A stretch of 64,000 nucleotides of DNA. It comes from Dacryopinax spathularia (Eukaryota > Basidiomycota > Dacrymycetes > Dacrymycetales > Dacrymycetaceae). The notes below the pieces were generated by a model that was not told the DNA's origin, made no database searches, and saw nothing but the letters and a program-made list of their open reading frames with translations. The number at the start of each line of letters is the position of its first letter. Position 1 is the stretch's first letter. The stretch is from contig JBBPFI010000013.1 of assembly GCA_037974965.1 (NCBI GenBank), positions 992,001 through 1,056,000 of the forward strand, written 5' to 3'. This document shows positions 63,331-64,000 of the stretch, one piece after another. Position numbers and translations under genes: made by a program.

Positions 63331-64000
63331 TTAGACTCCACGCGGGTTCAGCTCGAGCCGGGACGAGTGCATGCTGCGTGTCAGATTACGCAACATCTCC
63401 TGCGTCATCGGGGCATGCCGTTGCTGCACTGTCGCCCTCTTGTCCGGGCTTGCGCCCGTATTGCGCTGTGCGGGACGCTGCAACATACCTGTAGCTTCCC
63501 AGTGCGCAATGTCTGCATCCGACCAGATATGCCGTAGCCCTTCTTTGTGCTGTCCTCGTTCCCAGCAGTCCTTGATCTCCCTCCAGAGCGCTTCGATCCG
63601 GCTATGCTTGGCCATTCGCCAGTATTGGATGCCGTTCGTTTGGCGCTGGCGTGGACCACGCTTACCCAGCATATCCTTGTGTGGGCTGAGGACGGTGTAG
63701 AAGCCCCAGGATGCGAACAGACCCCAATGCAAGGCATGGTTCGCTGCGGTCATTAGCAGAGCATCCATCCCGTATCCAGTCACACTCACAGGTCTTTGTC
63801 TTCATCATCGCATCTGTCACCCCCCAATGTGTCGCAAGCTCCTCCTGCTGATCGTAGAGCATGTACATCAGCCAGGCGATGAACGAGGCGGCCACGATCC
63901 CCACGTGGGTTGTCCCTGCGGCACGCTCTGGCACCAGCATTACCATGTTCTTCACCACGTTGCGTGCATCCTCGACCGTGTTGAGACGTGCGTTTGGGTT
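63331..64000 (-). CDS. Unknown protein, partial at right edge
   Basis: The minus-strand gene runs off the window at its 5' side. Visible: NTVEDARNVVKNMVMLVPER, GTTHVGIVAASFIAWLMYML, DQQEELATHWGVTDAMMKTK. A 48-bp intron follows (GTGAGT...CCGCAG), then NHALHWGLFASWGFYTVLSP, KRGPRQRQTNGIQYWRMAKH, IEALWREIKDCWERGQHKEG, ending RLELNPRGV. The hydrophobic stretch VGIVAASFIAWLMYML could be a membrane or buried helix. I do not recognise the family. Confidence 0.5.

Noticed and set aside
1-64000. tRNA, rRNA or other structured RNA genes
   Set aside because: No cloverleaf with A/B boxes or rRNA-like stretch was recognised on either strand.

Overview
The window looks like nuclear DNA of a basidiomycete fungus, most likely an agaricomycete. 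Genes are GC-rich and split by many introns of about 45-60 bp with clear GT...AG borders. Families expanded in mushroom-forming fungi are present: a Plavaka transposase, a TET/JBP oxygenase, SRPK-like and other kinases, F-box/LRR-like proteins and JmjC-like proteins. RecQ-type helicases with zinc fingers of this sort are often subtelomeric in fungi, and the intergenic DNA is full of minisatellites. A subtelomeric position is therefore plausible, but no telomere repeat array is visible.

Left part (1-20.8 kb). A three-gene cassette, all on the + strand, encodes a small coiled-coil protein (1448-2309), a giant C2H2/OrsD-like/RecQ-like helicase (3278-8483) and a RING-bearing Rad5/Rad16-like SNF2 helicase (9515-12431). 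After about 1.9 kb of degenerate repeats come a third coiled-coil family member (14327-15478), a small kinase (15947-16836), and then the first gene of a second cassette (18342-19202) followed by the 5' part of a second RecQ-like gene (20273-20782). A partial first member of the coiled-coil family lies at the left edge.

Middle (20783-43689). The acidic tract of the second RecQ-like gene is split by a 22.9 kb DNA transposon. It has short inverted ends, a probable 2-bp target duplication and an apparently complete Plavaka-type transposase (40055-43366). Its cargo is a DUF6532-like gene, a TET/JBP-type oxygenase, a JmjC-like gene, two F-box/LRR-like genes, an SRPK-like kinase and two unknown genes. 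Long palindromes recur at the 5' ends of three of the cargo transcription units.

Right part (43.7-64 kb). The RecQ-like gene resumes (43690-48475), followed by its SNF2 partner (49098-52112), so the cassette coiled coil - RecQ - SNF2 occurs twice. Beyond it are a JmjC-like gene (minus), a Cys-rich basic protein, a long heptad-repeat coiled coil, a repeat-containing acidic protein, an F-box-like gene, an acidic-repeat ORF, a cluster of GC-rich hairpins and a partial unknown gene at the right edge.

The strongest candidate for an undescribed system is the duplicated cassette. In both giant helicases the segment between the OrsD-like zinc-finger region and the RecQ motor carries the spaced signature of a tyrosine recombinase (R ... 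R ... GH[S/T] with Tyr nine residues on). A recombinase, a RecQ motor, a SNF2/RING motor and a small coiled-coil partner in one unit suggest a mobile or chromosome-end-maintenance module. This is inference and needs profile searches and comparison with other strains.
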